NCBI RefSeq assembly: GCF_000787575.1
Contig: NW_012236497.1
Location: 1-64,000, forward strand
Reading direction: 5' to 3'
Source of the DNA: Acytostelium subglobosum LB1
Lineage: Eukaryota > Evosea > Eumycetozoa > Acytosteliales > Acytosteliaceae
Length of the DNA: 64,000 nt
In this document: positions 10,510-22,204 of the stretch, in pieces
How the letters are laid out: each line of letters starts with the position of its first letter
How positions within the stretch are numbered: position 1 is the stretch's first letter
The notes under the pieces: model-generated
Told to the model about the DNA's origin: nothing
Seen by the model: the letters and a program-made list of their open reading frames with translations, nothing else
Database searches by the model: none
Program-made: the position numbers and the translations under genes

Positions 10510-12855
10510 ATGGAATTATTGGTCGAATCCCCAACAGTGGCCAAGTCTGGACAGAGGGTGATGTCAATCTCACCCTATCATCTAAAGAAATGTCTTTCGT
10601 TCAATGACATCTTGATGACTAGTACGCCGCAGACCCCAGTGGACAATAGTCTCTCTACCTTTTGTGCTCATGACAATCAATCACCTCTGCCCAAGTTTGA
10701 ACTTGAGCTCGAGGACGACCAGGAAGAGGAGTGCGAATTGCAGTTGAAGAAATCATCACAAACGATCAAACAACTATTACAACAACAACAACAACAACAA
10801 CAACATCATCATCCTCAACTTGCCACCAATTTGAAATCGATCAATGGCAATAACCTTAACAATACAATAACAGCAGCAGACACACAACCACCAATTATCA
10901 CACCACCTCCACAATTGCAGCCATCCAACTCATGTGGCTCCATACGACACACTTTATACATGCCAAAGTTGGACACTGACTCTTCACAGAATACACCCAA
11001 CGAAAGCTGCTCTTCCTCACCGTCCTCTTCATCGAACCGCACCTTCTTCTCATCAACCGCATCGACAACCAATGAATCTCCACGCAACAGATTAATCACT
11101 ACCAACCAGCAGCAACAACAACAGTCACTTTGTAGCTCAGTATCACCATTGGCCAATAGCTCCGTGTACGGCATATCACCATCAAAGACCGTTCTACTCC
11201 GAGTGAAGCTACCACTTTCTCATCCATTGATATCCAAAGTGTTTCGATTCCCATTGCACTTTACCATCAGCGAGATGATGGACCAAGTCCACAAGATGGT
11301 ACGATTGGAGAATAGAGTCAACTTGATCATAGTACACAAGCAGTCTATTCTTCCGCACAACCATCCACTGTCCAACTATTTTGTCAACGATGATGGAATC
11401 CTACCATTGGTCGAGGTTCGTGAGATCACCTCCCTATCCTCCACCAAACCTACCGTGCTCAGCAACACCACCTGTCAATCAGCCAACAACAATCCACAAG
11501 CTACAAACACACCGCCACGACCCAAGCTCTTGCACTCGAGTTCATTTAAGAATCTGCTCAACTCTATGCCAAATCCACAGACCAACAGGAAGCGCAACAG
11601 CAACACCAAGGACAGCTTCCTATTCCAGCCACCACTACCCTCGTACACCACCGAGCTGGATAATCTGTTCTGGATCCACTCACCAGATCAACACACCAAG
11701 GTGATTCCGTGTCTGCATCTCAAGTGGCGCTCCAGTGACGGCCAGGATTCAAAATACACGATCCTATACAGTGGCGGCGATCGAGAGGATCTGGGACTGG
11801 TTCGCAAGAGCCTACGCATACTCTCTGATATTCTACTCTGTAACATTATCTGCTACGACTACACTGGCTTTGGTTTGAACTCAAGTGGCAAGCCAACCAT
11901 GAAGGAGTTGCTCAACGATATATCAATTGTTTATAACTATTGTATCAATAACCTAAGTATCCCATCATCAAACATTATCCTGTAAGTACATGTAGATTGT
12001 AGTATCAATCATAAACATGATATTAACCTCTGAAACAATACCATCCTCTTTAGAATGGCCAAGTCAATTGGAACAATATGTAGTCTACAATTTGCAGGAG
12101 AGTTATATCCTAGACAGACTAGTAGGACCAATATTGGATATGGAAGTATTGGAAGGAGTCAGAAGAAGCCCGTTGTTGTTGTACATACACCTACAAAGGA
12201 GGAGAGCGCAACCAAACAGCCATTGGGTGGACTGATCCTCCTGAGCACCTTTGTCCCAAACAGCATCAGTGAGAACATTGTAAATAGGTTCCTGTCATTG
12301 GGTACGTTTGACCACTTGAAGAACGTCTCACGCATCGCCTGTCCAGTGATGGTGATACACGGTGCAAACGACGATATTGTACATATCAAGGGTGCCAAGA
12401 AACTGTCCAAGCAATTCCAGAATCTATTCAAGTATATCCCAGTGAAGGACGCCTCACACTGGAACCTGGACAGCGCCTATCTGGACGACTATGATGACCA
12501 CATCATCGACTTTTTAAAGTCAATCTCTCCTGAATCGTTCAATCGCAAGGAACGTGAGCTGCCTTCATCTTACGCCATGTCTCCAAGCAAGGTGGTGGGA
12601 TCGTGGCTGCATCGACTCAACTTGGGCGAGTACACAGACAGCTTCCTGGCAGCCGGTTACTTTGAAATGGCATCGATTGCCTCTCTCGACAAGAATATGT
12701 TGGAACTGTTAGGAATTGAAGAGCAGCATATGTCTACCCTTTTGGAGGCCATTAGCAAGATACCAAACAACCGACACTCATCTGGCAGCAGCTCTGGTAG
12801 TGGTGTTGTATCATCAACATCATCGTCCTCTTCTTCGTCAGCAGAGGATCTATAG
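10510..12855 (+). CDS. ABHD17-like serine hydrolase with ubiquitin-like segment and SAM domain
   Basis: Two exons, 10510-11981 and 12054-12855, in phase (757 residues). The first 230 residues are Gln/Asn/Ser-rich. Residues about 230-310 (from VLLRVKLPLSHPL to LPLVEVREI) look like a ubiquitin-fold module of the RBD or FERM-F0 sort; this is inference from the strand pattern. An alpha/beta hydrolase follows: ILYSGGDREDLG, ICYDYTGFGLNSSGKPT, the nucleophile elbow MAKSIGTICS across the splice join, the acid in HGANDDIVH and the catalytic His in DASHWNLD. This order fits the FAM108/ABHD17 family, protein depalmitoylases. The usual GQS(L/I)G is AKSIG here; Ser is kept but the first Gly is lost. A SAM domain (about WLHRLNLGEYTDSFL to TLLEAISKIP) follows, then a Ser run. 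Membrane targeting Cys clusters of animal ABHD17 are not seen at the N-terminus. Confidence 0.82.
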
Positions 12856-12958
12856 GTTATGTGTTTGTACATATTCGATTCACAATAAAGACGATGCTTC
12901 AATCTTTGTTGATTGATGCCATTCTTTGTTTCAACTTTAAGCTATTATATAGTCGGGA

Positions 12959-13880
12959 TCAATCCCATCCATCATTGTTATTGTCTTCATTGCCATCGTT
13001 GTTAACATCATCATCATCATGAGGTTGTTGAGTTTCCTCAACTCTACTACTTGTTTGATGGGTGGTTGTTTGTTTCTTCACTGAATGTCTGTCTGACTCC
13101 TCGTCATCTGATTCATCTTCTTGATCTCTTTCTCTTTTGTTCTTTGATGGTTTATCTGTCATCGTCGTCGTTGTCGTTGTTGTCGTCGTGGTATTGATAT
13201 CTGTCGGTGTGTCCAACTGATCATTTGGTAATGATCTCTTTGCTTGGTCTGGTGTTGCGTGCTTCTCTGTCCACTGAGTGGCAGTCAGTATGTATTGTTG
13301 ATGATTGTTGAGGAAGACATCAGTCTATAGTGTTAGATATATAGTAAGTTAGTTTATCTCTCACATACTCTCTCTCTCTCTCTCTCTCTTTGAATGTACA
13401 GTGATACTACTTACTATCTCTCTAACAAGAGGGTCCAATGGATTTGGTTCAGACATCAAGAGTCTGATGGAGCTGAGCACAGTGGACAGGTTCAGTGCCG
13501 GTGCCCATCCACCCTTTGGTGGCATGTTCAGAATGTTCAAGCATATCCTACCATGAGAGTCAACGTTGGGATGGTAGATAGGAGTGATGAAGCGTACCTT
13601 GGGCGGTTCAAATGGGTACCTCATGGGCATAATGATGTCTAGGTAGAATATACCCTTGTGAAATGGTGTCTGTTCTGGTCCAATGATTGCTTTTGTTGTT
13701 GTTGTTGTTGATAGCAGTGAGTATGAGTTGAACAATGAAAGTAGTATCATACGTACTAGCTTCTAAATGATCTACTCTATCGTCGACAGTCCATGCTTGA
13801 ATGCCAGGTGGAGGGTCTTTGTCAAAGAGGTTCAGCTCATATTTCAACCTTGATAGCAGTTCCTTTGGCAACTCGCTCAT
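12959..13880 (-). CDS. ube2t: Ubiquitin-conjugating enzyme E2 T (UBE2T)
   Basis: Three exons on the minus strand, 13880-13757, 13689-13415 and 13324-12959, fit in phase (254 residues). It starts [16 protein letters not shown], followed by [28 protein letters not shown], the active-site Cys in [20 protein letters not shown] and [13 protein letters not shown], then [10 protein letters not shown] at the end of the catalytic fold. These match UBE2T closely (human [27 protein letters not shown]). UBE2T monoubiquitinates FANCD2/FANCI in interstrand crosslink repair. The C-terminal 90 residues form a low-complexity tail with a Thr run, a basic patch (KNKRERD) and an acidic end. The gene lies head-to-tail with DDX42, whose stop is 100 bases upstream of its ATG. 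Confidence 0.9.
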
Positions 13881-13979
13881 TATAAATATATATATCAATG
13901 ATGTTATAACAACTATGTACAATCATATAATAATGCCACTTCAAATTCTACAACAACAATCGATTGTTTACTTTGAATG

Positions 13980-16692
13980 TCAATAATCATATTCGTCATC
14001 GGCAAGTGGATGTCCACAAAGTGGTGGTTGTTGATGTTGTTGTCCAGATGACGATGATGCAAGAACAAATTGAGTCTTCTTTACCGAGTTGCCACCAGAA
14101 CTACTACTATGGTTGTTGTTTCTATCCCTAAATCCAATACCATTTCCACCTCGACCACGACCACCTCTTCCTCTTCCGCCACGTGGTCCACCTCTGCCTC
14201 TGGCTCTTCCTCCTCGGACTCCACCTGATCTCTCCCTCCTAAACTGGTTATTCTATATATAATGGTTGTGTTAAACCTAAGGATTTTCCACAAACCAACC
14301 AAACAACACTATCATATGATACATACACTCATAGCGACGGTGATCAACTCTGGTGGTACGATCTGATTGGCATTCTCTAGATGCTTGACCAGTTCAGCAG
14401 AGAAATGGATATCCTTTGGTGTGATCAGCGTATGTGCAACACCTAGACTACCAGCTCGACCTGTCCTTCCAATGCGATGTGTATGTGATTCAATGTCACG
14501 AGAGGGATCAAAGTTGATGACATTCTTTATCAGATTGATATCAAGTCCACGAGCTACAGTACATTAATGAGAGCTTTGTGTGTTAGGTCCAAAGAGAGAG
14601 AGTACTAGCACTGATTGTTATATATTTATATATAAGGTTACCTACCTGCTACATCAGTGGCCACCAACACTGGGATGCTACCCTCTTTAAACTTATTGAT
14701 TATCTTTGTTCTCTCTTGTTGGTCCTTGTCACCATGTAATCCATCAACTGTTAACAGTTGTGTTGGTGGTGGAGGTGTTAGGTTAACTCAATAGTAATGG
14801 ATTGTTGTGAGAGAGACTTGCGCGTCCTTCCTTACCTATAAAGCCAAACTTTATCAAGTTGGCTGATAATTCATCTGTTGCATTCTTGGTACTGACGAAT
14901 ATTATAACATTGCCCTGTTGGATGAACTGTGGCAATCGTTGAACAAGCCACTGCCATTTATCAGAGCTAGAGCTCAATACTGTAACTAATTGTGTTATAT
15001 CTTGATTGGCCTGGTGCAAAAATATATTAGAGTTAGTTTAAATGTGTAGTTGCCAACTACCAAATTATTATACACATACACTTCCAGCACTACCAATGGA
15101 TATCCTTATTGGATCAATCAAAATATTCCTGGCCAAGTCTTCAATGTGTTGTGGAAATGTTGCAGAGAATAATAGAGTCTGACGATCAGGACGTATCTGA
15201 CCAATGATCGATTGAATCTGAGGTCCAAAGCCCATGTCAAACATTCTATCTGCCTCATCTAGCACCAGGTATGTCACTCTGTTCATCTTTGTTGCTTTTA
15301 ATTTGATCATATCAATAAGTCTTCCCTATAGATGTTGTTGATGTTGTTGTTTTGTTAGTTTGGGTCCAATATATTAAGTTCTCTTGGTCACTTGATCAAA
15401 GTACATACAGGAGTAGTAACAAGAATCTCACAACCAGCTTTGAGTTCACGACATTGTAGTAGTTTGGTTACACCTCCATATATGACTGATGTTCTAATCT
15501 TGTAGGGTCTGGCAAACTTTTGTGTCTCTAGGTAGATCTGATGTGCAAGCTCACGAGTTGGCGCTACGAACAGGGCAATGGGACCGTCACCCTTCTCCAG
15601 ATAGGGCTGGTCCATGATGTGTGGAATCGATGGCCAAATGAAAGAAGCCGTCTTGCCAGAGCCAGTCTTGGCAATGGCTATCATGTCACGACCGCTCATG
15701 GCAATCGGTACCGATTGTTTCTGGATGGTGGTAGGTGTTTCGTAGCCTTGCTTCTGGATGGCCTGAATCATGGTGTCGTCAAAGCCCATGTGTCCAAATG
15801 AGGTGACTGGGTTGACCAAGTCATTGCCAATGATCCTAATGTCCAGCTCCTTGCGCAGGGCAAACACACGCTCTGTGGACAGATCGGCAATGTCAGAGTC
15901 CTCCTCATAGAAACACTTTTCAAACTCGCCATAGACGATCTTGGAGTGGTCAAGAGGAGGCAGTGGCTCGATAAACTTCTTCCTGTTTGGTCTAGTACCG
16001 CCGGCGATATTTGATTCCTCATCGTCAGAGCTGTTGTAGTGATGTCGTTGGTGATTGAGTTGGTGGTGGGATCAGCCATGTATTAATACGGTTGAGGACA
16101 ACACTTGAGTGTCGTAGAGGCAGCGGCAGCATTGATAAGCTGGCACTCTCTTCTCTCTCTCCTCCTCCTCGTCATATCGATCAGTAGAAGCATACTCTTG
16201 CAAAAGCAATGGGTCATAGTTTTCATCGTCAAAGTCACCAGCAGCAGCAATGCTATCTTTCTCAGCCTTTTCCAACTGGAGTTTCCTCATCTTAAAGAAG
16301 CGCTCCTCCTCATCCTCCTCATCTATATCGTCTCGTTTTGCTCTAGCATTACTGTGCTGATCAGTCTGAACTTGTTTGTGAACATTCTCCATGAATTGAT
16401 CCAATGTGTCAACATCATCATCGTCGTGTTGGTCCTTATTGCGCTGTTGGTTGTAGTCATTGTCACCTGTACTGATTCTGCTGCTGCTGCTGCTATCAAA
16501 GTGATTGTCATCACTCGACTCGAATGCTCTTGGCTTCTTTAAAGCAGGTTGCTTTAATTGGAATGACATTGATGTTGTAGTTGCTGTTGTTGTAGTGGAC
16601 ATTGGTGACAGAGTGATCAGTGGTTTCTTGGGCTTAACATCGACCTGATCGTCATCATTGTCATTATTGAATATATTGTTCAATCTCTTCAT
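13980..16692 (-). CDS. ddx42: DEAD-box RNA helicase DDX42
   Basis: Exons on the minus strand: 16692 to about 16090, about 16017-15409, 15325-15080, 15010-14836, 14747-14646, 14553-14327, 14252-13980. Signature elements in order are a DDX42-type leader ([20 protein letters not shown]), the Q-motif region (FGFDD-like then [11 protein letters not shown]), [26 protein letters not shown] across a splice join, [42 protein letters not shown] and [10 protein letters not shown]. The tail is RGG-rich. DDX42 is an SF3b-associated spliceosomal helicase. Odd: the first long frame hits an in-frame TGA at 16072-16074, and the same frame resumes straight after it. A 72-nt intron 16089-16018 (GTATTA...GATGAG, phase 0) would remove the stop exactly, but its acceptor is weak. 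With it the protein is about 744 residues. Confidence 0.88.
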
Positions 16693-16833
16693 CGTAGGTA
16701 TCTATGTCTCTCTCTCTCTCTCTCTCTCTATCTATTTAATTTGTCCCACTGAGCACAGCACCTACCTTGAAAGTTATCTGTTTGTCAGTTCATAAAAAGA
16801 TCATTTGCTATCAATCATACAAATCTTTAAACC

Positions 16834-16852
16834 ATGTTACCAACATACATTG

Positions 16853-16909
<57 letters not shown>

Positions 16910-19900
16910 ATTACAACAACAACAACAAATATATGTCAATGAATAACAATAGTTCTAATACTATGCAACCTATGACCAGACCATTCAACAACAACACCAA
17001 CACTACATACTCCTCATCAGTCAATGGAAGGAACAATACATTTGGATCATCATCATCACCATCACAATCAGTCGACAGGAAAATAACAATTGATTCAATA
17101 CCCCTGACTCCAATCAGACCAATACCTCCATCACCAAACGTATTCGATTCCACTCCAAACTACAAGACACCTGCTCAGCACAACACCTCACTGCAGCAAC
17201 CTCACATACCTGGCCAAGTCATACTAGAGGAGCTACTGTCTGATGATGATGAACAGAACAACAGTGTTATTCATCAACAGCAGCAGCAATCATTCTCCAC
17301 ACCACATCATTCCTCATCTCAATCATATGTTGGCGACTCTCCATTGACACCATCGTCCTACAACAGACAGAGTGGTTCCAACAAGACACCACGACGTTGG
17401 CGACTGGTCCCTGCTCACTGCACTTGTTTAATTGTATGTAGCCTGTTATCTGTTATTACATCAACCTAAGCTCTCATACTAACTCTTTCTCGAACATCAG
17501 CACAACATTGACAATGGTGATAGCATATGCCAAAAGTGCAACAATGTAGTTACATCAACTACCTCAACTACACCTGTAGTCCCAAACAACAACAACAGCA
17601 GCAGCCACCTCAACAACTCAACCACAAACAGAAGTGGTGTAAACACTACATCCTACATTCCAAGCTCAGCCTCCAAACCTCCCATTCCACCAAGTCCTAT
17701 ACCATCATCTGTACCAAGAAGACAGGACTCTTACGATCGCCTTTTCCAATCACCATCTCGTACACCAAATCAAAACAACAACAGTTACATTCACGAGACC
17801 AGCCCCTCAAAACGACCAGACTACAATGTCTACTCTAGTGGAAACTATGAGCGTGAGTTGAGGATGCTCAAGACCGAGGTACAGGACCTTGAAGAGGACT
17901 TTGCCGCATCGGCCAACAACAACAATCTCAGGACATCTTTCATCATGAACAATAGTACTGCTGCAGGCATCTTCATGGCAAAGGACTACGACGAAATCAA
18001 TCGATCCAAAGAGAAGGTGGCCCAGGAGATCATTGGTACACAGGAGATAGTCTCTGATCACATCAACAAACTCAAGAACAGGTTGAGGCAAACGGAGCAG
18101 GCACTAGAGGCAGCAGAGACCCGCTATGAGAATAGCGAAGGTCAGAGTAGAGAGTTGCACAAGACCAACCAGGAACTTAGAGACTTACTAAGACAGACAT
18201 CATTCGAGAGTCAGGAACTCAGAAGGGAACAGGATGGTGAATCACAGAGGCTGGATCTCGAGAACAATGAACTGCGCAACATGCTCTCGGCACAGAAACG
18301 ACAACTACAGGCCAAGAGCGTGGATGACACTGTCATTGCTGGACTCGTAGACGAGATCACACAACTCTCTGAGGCCATCAATGATAAGCTTCAAGAGACC
18401 TCAATCAAGGACGAAGAGATACGTGAGAAGAATGATGAGCTGCTGTTGCTCAATGAGAAGATCGCCAACATGAAGAATGATGCCACCAATCAGGCCAAGA
18501 TGCAACTTTTGCTGGAAGAGTTGGTTGCACTGAGACAGAGAGAGTCACAGGTCAATCAGGTAGCCAACGCCAAGGTCGAGGAGCAGCGATATCATCGCAC
18601 GGCAGCAGAGAACAATTGGCGTCAATCAGAGGCAAAGTTACAGAGGATGAGCATTGAGTACAATCATGCAATGCGCAATCTGGAGGACATTACCAAGAGG
18701 GAGCAGACAGCAATGGCAGAGCTCACTGTGCACAAGGAGGAGAGAAAGGGCAAGGTGTTACTACCAAAGGTCGAGCTAGATCAAATTACAGATACTCTGG
18801 AGCGTCTCACTGAGAGTCAGAATAAGGCTCAGGATGAGGCCGTCCAACTCCGCAATCAGCTAGCAGAAAAGGAGGTCAAAGTGGAGGAGTTGATGAAGAT
18901 GATCGATGTGTTGATGGCAGAGAATGATGACATGAAGGAGCGAATATCAAAGGTACACGTTGTCATTCATGATGCACCAATGATCCCACTTGCCGAATCA
19001 CAAATTGCAGCGCTCACTCCCAGTAGACTGAGAAGAACAACCTTTGAATCTCTGTACCAAAGCATGAGCTCATCAACCACTCGTCCACAGATGTCTATAT
19101 CTATCAATCAGTCAACCTACACTCCACCATCATCTACAACGACAACATCAACAAACCACTCTGGATCATACAAGATGACAATGCCAGACTCTGATCTTCA
19201 AAACAGTAGCAGCAGCAACAGCAATCATCAAAATGTTAGCAAGATTGTCAAATGGGATCAGATGGTATCCTCACTCAAGGAGAGGCAACTCAAACAGCAA
19301 CAGGACAGAGACACTCAGAGAGCCAGTCAACGCGACGACAATGATGGCACTGTTGATGGATACTTGTTTGGTGAACAAAATGGCAGAAGTTTATTGTCTG
19401 GTGATACTATCTTTGGAACATTGAAAGATGAAGAACAAAATGTTGATAGCCATCCACCAGTGGATCAAGAACAGAATGAACTTTTGGTTAGTGAATTGGA
19501 GAATGGAGGATCAGGACTGGACCTGGTTGATGGTGACGATGATGATGAAGACATTGAATTCCCAGAGGATGACAATCTGTTCGAGCCAACTGATGAGGAG
19601 CAAGAGCAGGAGGAGGAGGAGGAAGAGGAGGATCAGAATCAGTTCACAGATGGAGGTCCAATGTCAAAGGTCATCGATCAGACTGGTGCAATGTTGGATG
19701 AGTTGGACATTGAGGATACCACTGACCAACATGTATCATTTGGTTCATCATCGATCGATAGGAGACTGGACCAATTGGCAAACAGCCACGAACTGTCAGA
19801 CAGTACAAAGGCAATTGCAAGTCAGATAAAGAAGGTGGACAACAAAGGCAACTACAACATTGGAAAGCAACACAAGGTCAACATTGGTCTTAGGTCTGGA

Positions 19901-20285
19901 GAGTTGGTTGGTAAGTATTGTTATCACCATTTACAACAACATAATAATAATAATACTAATATACAATTTAGTTCGTGTAGGAGGTGGATATGAGATGTTG
20001 ATGGAGTACTTGGAGAGACAGAAGAAGGACTTGGTATGGTACAGAGATGGAAAGTTGATAGACAATAAGGATAAGGGTATGAAATCATTATTATCGTGTG
20101 TTTAGATGTTTATGGAACACTATGTACTAACCAACCCACCAACCAACCAACCAAACAATATAGATAGGGAGATGGTCAGTGTCCAGAAGCAACTACTAAA
20201 CAGCAAGAGTACTGCCGATGGACCACAGATCACACTTGTGAAGAATGGCAATCATAGTAGACTGTTTATTCAATCACCAAAGTAG
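16834..20285 (+). CDS. Large coiled-coil protein with zinc-binding knuckles and a GAR-like C-terminus
   Basis: Four exons in phase: 16834-17433, 17501-19910, 19972-20076, 20164-20285 (1078 residues). It begins with a run of about 18 Gln. Across the first splice join it reads HCTCLI then SICQKC, a C-x-C ... C-x2-C arrangement that could bind zinc. Residues about 320-720 are a long heptad coiled coil (for example RLRQTEQALEAAETRYE). A Ser/Asn-rich stretch and a strongly acidic run of Glu follow. Near the end ELVVRVGGGYEMLMEYLE crosses the exon 2/3 join and resembles the GAR module of GAS2-type proteins (VRVGGGW..L..FL), which binds microtubules. A cytoskeletal or centrosomal role is therefore possible, but it is inference; I do not recognise the protein. 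Confidence 0.75.
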
Positions 20286-20459
20286 TAGTTGTAGTAGTAG
20301 TAGTAGTAGGGTAATACACAACATCATCACTTGATTATATAATTAGTTGTCCACATCGATGTGGACTGTATCAATAAACATTCCATCCACCATCATCATA
20401 ATTTATTGTTTGCTAGTCGCACAACAATACTATCACTTTTATATTTACAAGTAGTAGAA

Positions 20460-21245
20460 ATGGTAACATAGTGATAACCTGGCTATCCTTTGACGCAACA
20501 TACTAACACACTTTACCTGACGTTAACTAGAGTATCAACAACAGTACTACTACCAATGATTTATCGACTACGACACGTGATGATAGACATGTAATTGAAC
20601 TACTGACTAAACCTTTGGTAGAGTAACTATTATAATACCTGGATACTTCAGACAAGAGAGACACCCAACACACATACTGACATCATTATTATATACGACA
20701 GTGACCAAGTGATAAAGATTCTACTACAACGCCAAGGGGTACCACCTACTACTACATTGAGCAGGGAGGCACAGAGTCTCTTGAACTTTGTCACAACCAA
20801 ATTTGCTATGACTCTACTGATCGATACCTATGACATTAAGCTAAGCAATACCAAGGTAATATACCAAATCTACAATGTTGTTGTATCTAGCAGTCCTAAC
20901 TAGTTATGTTGACGACGATAACAACAACAACAACAACAACAGACTGCTCTTCACAAAAGTGTCGATGGGAAGATAATCATCCAAACACTGCACTCTCTCA
21001 AAGAGTTTACCTCTGTGGCTCAGCAAATGAACATCAACAACACTTCTTCTGGTAGCCACAACAAATCAGTTGCTCCACTGCGTCCAAGGGATATGGGTAA
21101 CATCAGATATAATCGTCTCAATCAGAACTTTTACGACAATGATGATCAACATGACGATGACCATTGTACAATGATGGAAGATGAAGACCACGATGATGCC
21201 AACAATACCCAATGTTTGAATCAACTCTTCTATCTGCCCAATTAG
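20460..21245 (+). CDS. Histone-fold protein, probably TAF9-like
   Basis: The secure part is 20652-20855 joined to 20943-21245: VIKILLQRQGVPPTTTLSR, then EAQSLLNFVTTKFAMTLLID, then TALHKSVDGKIIIQTLHSL. That is a helix-short strand-long helix-short helix pattern like the histone fold of TFIID/SAGA subunit TAF9, and PLRPRDMGNIRYNRLN afterwards recalls the post-fold PLP..PPDRY region of TAF9. The tail is acidic. The start is less certain: an ATG at 20460-20462 followed at once by a 68-nt intron (20463-20530), a 20-codon exon 20531-20590 and a 61-nt intron fit in phase and give 189 residues. The stop lies 44 bases from the convergent neighbour. Confidence 0.55.
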
Positions 21246-21289
21246 AATGTCTGACATCCAACCTTTAGTTTACTTTAATGTCCGAGCTA

Positions 21290-22017
21290 TCAAGAAGAAG
21301 ACTGTCCTGGCTCCTTCTGTTTCTGCTGTTGCTGTTGTTGTAATAGCTGTCTCTGCAATAGGTTTAGATACTCATTCATCTTGGCCAACTTTTCTTCGGT
21401 CATATCTCCTGCCAATGATTTCTGTTGGACCAGTTCATTGAAACGTTTGGTCAGCATCATATTGATGATCTCTTCCTCGGACATGCCCTTTGATAATTCA
21501 TTGGAATCCTTTCGCTCACCTGGACAATTGTTGTGGCAGTAACAGGTAGGTGGGTAGGTAGTGAGCAAACAACACAATGTACATATCATACCTCCTCCTG
21601 GAATTGCATACAACACTTACGATACTTATTGTATTGAATAAAAAGATAATAGTATATGGCACATGTTCCCATGAACAAGAGAACAAAGCTAACGTAAAGT
21701 CTCTTTGCCTCTGACTTTGAAGCTACAGGTATCGCCCACTTTTTGTTGCTGTTGCTATTGCTAGTAGAGTACAACCTCTTCTTGTGTGTACATAGTAGAG
21801 GTATAGCTACTACCTCTTGTGTTTTTGTGTATATAAATGGTAGTTGTAGTTTGTCATTGTTTGTTATCTTTTGTATTTTGTTGTTGTTGCTGTTGTTGTT
21901 AATGCCATTGCTACTGCTACTTTGTGTAATGTTCACTAGTGAGAATGAACGCAGTGAAGAACGGTCCAACAACGACCTATATAATAATGGAGATGATGTT
22001 ATCCTCTTTAGAATCAT
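21290..22017 (-). CDS. Small mitochondrial membrane protein, unidentified
   Basis: Two minus-strand exons, 22017-21621 and 21519-21290, in phase (208 residues). The N-terminus is basic and hydroxylated with no acidic residues (MILKRITSSPLLYRSLLDR onward) and looks like a mitochondrial presequence. One transmembrane segment lies at about 112-130 (LYVSFVLLFMGTCAIYYYL), followed by YNKYRERK and a helical tail (MSEEEIINMMLTKRF, then LAKMNEYLNLLQRQLL) ending in Gln-rich sequence. One inner-membrane span with a coiled tail is typical of respiratory-chain assembly factors, but no family motif is recognised. Confidence 0.65.
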
Positions 22018-22204
22018 TGTTTATATATCTGTTATTGTAGTTGTCGTTGTCGTAGTTTTGTCATGAAGTGTCTTTTTTTGAACTTCATAACAATAAAATT
22101 GTTTGTTATTGTTGGTGATCATCAATTATTATTCAAAACACACCCAACAGTCATTTTAATAACCATTTAATACACTTATATATATAAATATAGTTCATAT
22201 AATA

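Noticed and set aside
16072-16074. TGA in DDX42 read as selenocysteine
   Set aside because: DDX42 helicases have no selenocysteine and the spot is not an active site; no SECIS-like element was seen.
15768-16079. Alternative start of DDX42 at 16079 in another frame
   Set aside because: The frame does not lead into the helicase; the conserved EPLPPLDHS text lies in the original frame.
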